Below, piece after piece: positions 57,571 through 64,000 of a DNA stretch of 64,000 nucleotides. The notes beneath the pieces were generated by a model that saw nothing but the letters and a program-made list of their open reading frames with translations, ran no database searches and was not told where the DNA came from. The stretch's first letter is position 1, and every line of letters begins with the position of its first letter. The DNA is taken from the NCBI GenBank assembly GCA_012295275.1, contig CM022673.1:2051605-2115604 (forward strand), given 5' to 3'. The position numbers and the translations under genes are program-made. This DNA is from Chrysomallon squamiferum (lineage: Eukaryota > Mollusca > Gastropoda > Neomphalida > Peltospiridae).

Positions 57571-58378
57571 ATAATAATAATGATAATAATTATTTTCATA
57601 TTGCATATTTTAATTATTTTTGATATTGTTTTTATTATTACTGTTGTTACTGTCGTCGTTTTTTTTTTTTTTTTTTTCTTTTTTTTTTTATTATTATTAT
57701 AGATGGATGTCAGGCGCATTTTCAAGACTCTTATAAAGAAAAAAAATAAAGAAATATCTAATTTTACTAACAGATAAACAAATGTACAGCTGTCGTCTGC
57801 TTCTGTGAATGACGTCCAGTCGGGTAATCGATAGTCACCGAGTCCTCGTAACAGGTTTGCTTTACACAATGACGATATTCTTCGTATGACACGTGACATA
57901 TCTGATATATTAAACACTCACACGTTTAACTGAGGTTGAAGCCGACATGTGTCTTCAGTATATTTTCAACCCCCCCCCCCACCCTTTAATACGCATGTTA
58001 CTGATTCGCTGCAGACGATGGTGCTTGCCTCAGAGATAATCAAAAATACTCAGGAAGTGTAGATGTGGGTGGTAATCAAAATAGGTTAAAAGACCACCTG
58101 TGAGCTGTGTTAGAACGTTGCAGTTCTGTGTGTCGCTATATTTTTGCCATTAAACGAATAAATTAATTTTTTTCGGATGGTGTGATTAAAAATTTAATAA
58201 TAATGAATATGTAAAATAAGTAAATTTTCGTCCTTACAGACATACGGCTTACTGTTTTGTGTTTTAAAATATGAATTATAAAATTAATAATTACGAAGAC
58301 AAAGAAAAATAACAATAATAAAAAAGAGAGATAGACAGTGTAACCATTAAATATTTATAAATAATAAACGCATACACG

Positions 58379-58385
<7 letters not shown>

Positions 58386-58454
<69 letters not shown>
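58386..58454. repeat. (GA)n microsatellite
   Basis: About 34 GA units, flanked on both sides by ACCATTAAATATTTATA (58343-58360 region and 58454 onward). Confidence 0.97.
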
Positions 58455-58456
<2 letters not shown>

Positions 58457-58535
58457 ATTAAATATTTATACATAAAACAAATAATATATATTAGTGAAAT
58501 TAAATTTTATAGCCGTAAAACCAACATTAAGAAAT

Positions 58536-58567
<32 letters not shown>

Positions 58568-58619
58568 CACACCAAACAAAACGACCAAGAGTGGATCAAC
58601 TATATATGAATTTTTTTTC

Positions 58620-58646
58620 ATTAATAATAATAATAATAATATATCA

Positions 58647-58699
<53 letters not shown>
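58620..58699. repeat. (AAT)n-(ATT)n inverted microsatellite
   Basis: AAT units meet ATT units across TATATCATATT, so the two halves can pair as a hairpin. Confidence 0.93.
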
Positions 58700-58700
<1 letters not shown>

Positions 58701-61700
58701 GCTTTACTGGCTAAATAAACATCTATTCATTTTAAACCATAAAGTTTATTTCATATCGATAGATAAATGATTATATTTAGCATTGCTTGGTGTGAATATT
58801 ATTCCTTTACGTTAATTATTTGCACTTATTCGCCCAACCATTTTTTGTTTTTAATTTGTTAATTTAAAATACCTGATTAGGTGCTGCTAATGATGTTAAT
58901 ATGATCTAATTAACGGTTTACCTGCCAGTTCTGTTTATTCAGGCATCGCATACAGAATGTTGTTAATTAAATATTATTAAAAAAATCATGAAGTTACATA
59001 CATAGACTTTTTAAAAGGTTAATAGACTTTATTCTTTAACTCGATCCCAGTTTGTGTCACAGATGTTATTTCGATTTTATTTTTATTTATTTATTTATTA
59101 TTATTATTTGATTATTATTGTTGTTGTTTATTTATACATTTAGTTTTAGTTTTTAAGTTATTTATTTATCCATTCACGAACGTCAGAAATACAAAAGTTG
59201 GTGTCCAGAAATAAACGACGAGAATTTAAGTGTCATAATCTTGGACTGTAAATGTTAAAAACCGTCACAATTAATTTCATTTGCTTATTTATTCGCTTAC
59301 TTACTTATTTACTTACTTAAATACTAATACTATTATTAGAGAGTTCGCTAAACCCAGATGACGTTTCGCGAATTCCCTTGTTTTACTGATAACAGCTCAT
59401 CATTTTCAGTTCAAATTGTACATAATGAGTTTTAATATTACTTACAGAAATTAGCAAAAGTGTTCGTTAAATATCATTAAAATATATTACTGTAATTGTG
59501 CTACATTATTAATATTGTGTTTTAGATATATATAACAAATAAAACAGTGAGTTAATCGACACAAGCGTTTCCATTTTTTTTTTTTTTCTTTTATGTGTGT
59601 GTGTGTGTGCGGCCAGGTACCCGTTCACTTCAACAAACGATTATGTCTTCAGCCCATCCATAGAAATAAACTAATGAGCATTCATTTTGAACGAAAATCC
59701 TGTCTGCATTATGGGATCATAGTGAAAACAACGTTAGAGCTATTTTTAGCCTGTAATCGCTCGAAGAAAGAAGAAAAAAACGAAATTTACCTGGAATAAA
59801 ATGTAATTAAATTGATATCACTATTCCTAATATGTAAATAAATATCTTCTGAACGAGTATATATTAGTTCTAGATCAAAATAATGTTGGGCTGAAGTAGT
59901 ACTTGCAAAGTTTTTGAACCGATATACCGAAAACACGGCGAACAAATATTAAAATGATGGATTTTTCGTCTGCAGTAGTGAAAATAGATTGTATAATTCA
60001 GAAGACGATTAATTGCCATTATGTAATCAGTAACGGTTTACAAATGCAAAATCTAATTTTGTTTAATGCTATTTATTTTATGTATAAATAATTTTTGATA
60101 TTTAATAAAATTGTAATGGAATTTATGAAAATATTAACCCCCTTCAATGCGACAATGGAACGCTCCGTTGCTCTCTTTCAAAATGGTGGGCTAATTGTTT
60201 TACATATTTGTTAGGGGTGTTAGGTTGTTAGTTGCATTGTACTTGTAAGGGCTAGAAACAATTCATTCGTCCACTGGGTATACATTGTTACTTTTTTATT
60301 ATTAATTGTTTCTTCAAAAATGAAATTCAGTAATTTTGAAATTTTGAGTGAACTCCCTACTACTACTACTACTACTACAACTACTACTACTACTTATTAA
60401 AGCAAGCAAACAAACAAAAATAATAAATAAGTAAAATAATATAATTACGTCATTTTGACTCACGTTTACATGGATATTATTTAAAGCGTTACGTCATAAT
60501 ATATTAAACGTCACTACATTGAACGTCTCAAATATCAGTTCCGCAGAAAATAATTTTATAACAACAACAACAATAACAATAATCATTGTCTTCATTATCA
60601 TTACAATTTAATTAATTAAAGAAAATAGAAAGGTAAAATACTGAAACATAACTATGAACAAAACTATTTTATAAATAAATAATTATAGTTGACATCTTTC
60701 TTAATTTAATAACTGTCACGTGCTAAGTACTTCCAATCATGAGACCAACGCTTGAATGTAAAGGGAAATAACTCGTGTGATAACATTAGATAAAAAGACG
60801 CTTGAGTTATTAATTTTGTTCGCACTGCATAATTATTAATTAGTACAACATTCAAGAAATTTAAAACAACAACAACAACAACAACAACAAAACAACCTGG
60901 ATTTTGACTAATAATAAATATAAAACTAATAATAATAAAACTAATAATAATAACAGTAATAATAAGGTTAAGTAGAAAAGAAGAAAGATTTAAAAGAAGA
61001 AGAAGATGATGAAGATAACTGTAATAATAATCATGTTCATGACAATGATCCTGAGGACGTGGAATGTTTTAGCTGAGTTATTGTTAAATTATATTCATAG
61101 TGAATTAATGGAATTTTATATATTAAGGTCGGTGACAGAAAATTAAGACCGCGTCCGTAATTTTATCTGAAAATTGCTGACAAATCTATTTTACGAGCCA
61201 AACTCTCCTATTTTTTTTGCCGAAGATATTTCTATTCATTAGGTTTTCTTACACTGTTTCTTTATTATTTCACTGCACTCTATTTTTGAAAGAAATAAGT
61301 TAATTAAATAAAGTGTGGCAGCTGTTTCTTTTCAGCTACAGTTACCACCAATATCATCACAACAACCACTACTGAACTGTTACTGCAAACCATGCAACCA
61401 TCTACTTCTACGGATCCTGTTACTACCGTTGTTTCTGCAATAAACAGTAATAATAAGAATAAGACTAATACAGTCAAATACAACAACAACTATTACATCT
61501 TACCTTTTTAGAATTTCCTTCCAGTGTTCTGTCGACAGTTTAATTATGCAAAACTGGCACGCAGATAAAATATTTCGTCTTTTTATTGTGTTTTGCGTTT
61601 CGTGGGAATTTCCAAGAACGACGTAGTCACGTGGATTTTACACTAAGAGCAGCCTCACTTCACATGCTGCTGATTCGTACATCGCGTTTTCCGGGAATGA

Positions 61701-62569
61701 CTCAGAAAACAGCATAAATTTAATAAGCATGAACTGTAGCCGTTCAAAATGTTTATTAATTAATGTGATCGAATGATAATGTGAAATACGAAAACGACTT
61801 ATTTAATACCCCCACCATACTTTACACTGCTGCTCACTTTATCCTGGAAAAAAAAAAAAAAAAAAAAAAAAAGCCAATGTCGTTATTATGAAAGTATCGT
61901 TTTTGGACTGGGAATTTGAAAACACGTGTTTTTCTGAGAAATGGACGCGTAAGCGGAATTACCGACTACTGCATCATATGATGCTGCTGCTGCTGTTGCA
62001 ACCACGCGAGGAATAAAAATAATGATCGTTGCGCCAGCTCACAGACGAAAATTAATTTCGACGTTAGTGCGTAAAATAGTGAGTAATGGGAATTTTACAA
62101 ATTTTGATATTCATTAATGCAGCATGATTAACATTTTAACTAGCTGAAGAGGTGTATATAGAACAGTCGTTTCAGTCAGATACGACAGACCCACATGGTG
62201 TCGTATTGTTTCCCGTTCCGACCAGAATTGGAGGAACGTCGTCGCTTCGATTAACTTAAATGTATTACAGAGTTCCAGGATCTATCCTCGTTCAGTGAAT
62301 TTCTGATCTATCACTTCCCGTCTTTTCTTAATGACTAACGCTTAAAAATAAAAAAAATAAAAAATAAAAAAATAATAATAATGATTGAATCATTTTTGTT
62401 TGTTTATTTGTTTTTTTATTATTAGTAGTAGTAGTAGTTAATAGTGGTGGTGGTAGTAGTAGTAGTACTTAATTTATTTATTTATTTATTTTACTTAATA
62501 AAGTAACACGGTAAATGTCCATTTTTTAATCCCAAAATAATTAAATTAGATTATAAACAAGAATGACAA

Positions 62570-62694
62570 ACACAACAGAATTTTTAAAAATAATTTATTT
62601 ACAATACAGTTAAATGTTAATAATAGAAATCACAGCTTTGTTTATAATTTATTTGGTCATGACTAGTTATGTGATATGTACATATTTTGATATG

Positions 62695-62740
<46 letters not shown>

Positions 62741-63865
62741 GAAAAACATTTGGTCTTGAAACATGTACAGCATAAAAAAAAACAATTAAAAAGTAAATTT
62801 ATAGAATATTTTAAAATGTTGATATCTAAAAACTGGATTTCAAAAAATTGTTTAAAACTAATATAAAATTATGACATAAATTTCCATCCTTCAAGGAATT
62901 AAAAGATTCTGAAAGTCTTTTGTTTAAGAATGTGCTGAAATACTATTAACATATGGATATTTAGAAACCTATTTATAAAGATTTACTTTATTTTTTAATA
63001 TAATTTTCAGTTTATTCTGTCAAATATTTTAAATAACCAAAATGATGTTGTACATTGTATTAACTCCCAACATTATATTAAGAATTCATTAAACTATAAC
63101 AGCAGAATTAAAATTTTTATTAAAAAAAATAATATATCTATCTTAATATATATATACATATATATATATATATATTCTTTTTTTTTTTTTTTGAGACAAA
63201 TTTGCTACCACTGGCCATTAATATTTCAAGTTTAAACATTTTATGTATAAAAACAAAATTACATCCAGAGATCTTTGATATACATATATATACACACACA
63301 AAATAATGTATAATTTAAAATGTATTTCATAAATATAAAATTAGTCATATGAAAATAATCAAGTACATTTGCATCACAATAAAATATTTAAAAACATTTA
63401 AATTGTATCAGTGGCTATTTATAAAAGCTGATATATAAACATGTTGTTTGAAACATAATAATAAATACATATCACCAAAATCTAAAAATAACATGTCACT
63501 GGTCATGAAATAAAACAGATATATGACAAATGTAAATATATTTCTGAGAACATTAGGTAATAAATGGTAAAGTCATGGTATTACTGACATGAAATATCTT
63601 GAAAATTAATTTTTTGAAATAAACATCAGATCCTCAACCCACCAGTACAATAACAACCTATAATAAACATGGCTTGAATGAGGTAAGTTAGTGGCTGTAA
63701 AATTTAATAGCACAGGTAATGTGCTTTATCATGTATTAGAATTGCTTGGGAATAATTAACTGATTGTAAACATTGAATTTTTTTGGCAGATGTAACAAAG
63801 GGAAATGTGAAATATTGAAAATGAATTTCTTGAAATAATTATTAAGGCAGGAGGGATGTTTGACC
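62570..63865 (-). other. Possible 3' end of another minus-strand transcript
   Basis: The sequence is very AT-rich but mostly nonrepetitive, unlike the neighbouring intergenic DNA. At its left border the minus strand carries AATAAATTATT. This pattern would fit a 3' untranslated region of a gene lying to the right of the window. No coding part is visible, so this is a guess. Confidence 0.2.
62693..62740. repeat. (GT)n microsatellite
   Basis: About 23 GT units with one GC interruption near the start. Confidence 0.97.
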
Positions 63866-64000
63866 AGTAAGCAATAAACCTATCAGTCTTGATTAACTAG
63901 TACACTACTAAACCTATGAGTCTTGATTAACCAGTACACTACTAAACCTGTCAAGCTTGATTAACTAGTACACTTATAAACCTATGAGTCTTGATTAACC
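63866..64000. repeat. Minisatellite of about 37 bp at the right edge
   Basis: Four near-identical units containing AAACCTATGAGTCTTGATTA followed by ACCAGTACACTACT run to the window end and are cut by it. Confidence 0.85.

Larger units (their letters stand above)
55786..62569. other. Intergenic DNA upstream of the DRAM-like gene
   Basis: A GT/TATG-rich zone to about 56010 is followed by AT-rich DNA with triplet repeats, the 69-bp duplication and a poly(A) run at about 61848-61872. No gene was recognised on either strand. Confidence 0.5.

Noticed and set aside
57348-57917. 189-codon minus-strand frame
   Set aside because: Most of it is Leu/Ile from AAT repeats and Lys from a homopolymer; the first 50 residues show no family resemblance.
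61304-61489. Signal-peptide-like minus-strand frame MLLYLTVLVLFLLLL
   Set aside because: The hydrophobic start comes from AAT/AAC triplets; there is no cleavage-site context or downstream gene.

Overview
This is a stretch of animal (metazoan) nuclear DNA. It is strongly AT-rich and crowded with microsatellites: (GA)n, (GT)n, (ATT)n, (TATG)n, (TAG)n and long A/T homopolymers. Coding sequence is sparse and split into short exons with GT-AG introns of 60 bp to 13 kb. There are no operons, bacterial-type genes, CRISPR arrays or convincing structural RNA genes. The repeat profile and the divergence of the one recognisable protein suggest a lophotrochozoan, perhaps a mollusc, but that taxonomic guess is weak.

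The main feature is a minus-strand gene from 55495 (start codon) to 24054 (stop codon). It encodes a DRAM-family (Frag1/DRAM/Sfk1) six-transmembrane protein, a DNA-damage-regulated autophagy modulator-like protein of the lysosomal or endomembrane system. I rebuilt it as ten exons by hand from splice consensus, reading phase and family resemblance. Every junction is in phase except exon 3 to exon 4, where two bases are missing; a tiny extra exon is one possible explanation. The predicted product is about 345 residues. It has a polar N-terminal extension of about 65 residues, six membrane segments, a loop with N-glycosylation sequons and a polar tail. A compact promoter-like region at 55496-55745 carries a perfect CRE, a CCAAT box and a CACGTG E-box.

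Downstream on the same strand is a second gene that I cannot name, starting at 13110. Its first three exons (13069-13110, 12445-12541, 10575-10772) are well supported by phase-compatible splice sites. They encode an acidic, Ser/Thr-rich protein beginning MDDYEDEVFESDSS. Two further exons (5801-5903 and 1602-1719) are phase-compatible candidates that would close the reading frame at about 185 residues, with a polyadenylation hexamer at 1450.

The rest is intron and intergenic DNA. It holds a decayed mariner-type transposase fragment (about 16540-16936, minus), a nonautonomous DNA transposon whose ends and interior resemble the MER2/Tigger (pogo) group (about 53351-53754), a diverged duplicated segment (42494-42592 and 45680-45775), several small minisatellites, and minisatellites at both window edges. 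The region 62570-63860 may be the 3' end of another minus-strand gene. I found no convincing novel multi-gene system. The points most worth checking are the MER2-like element, the DRAM promoter and exon structure, and the unnamed second gene.
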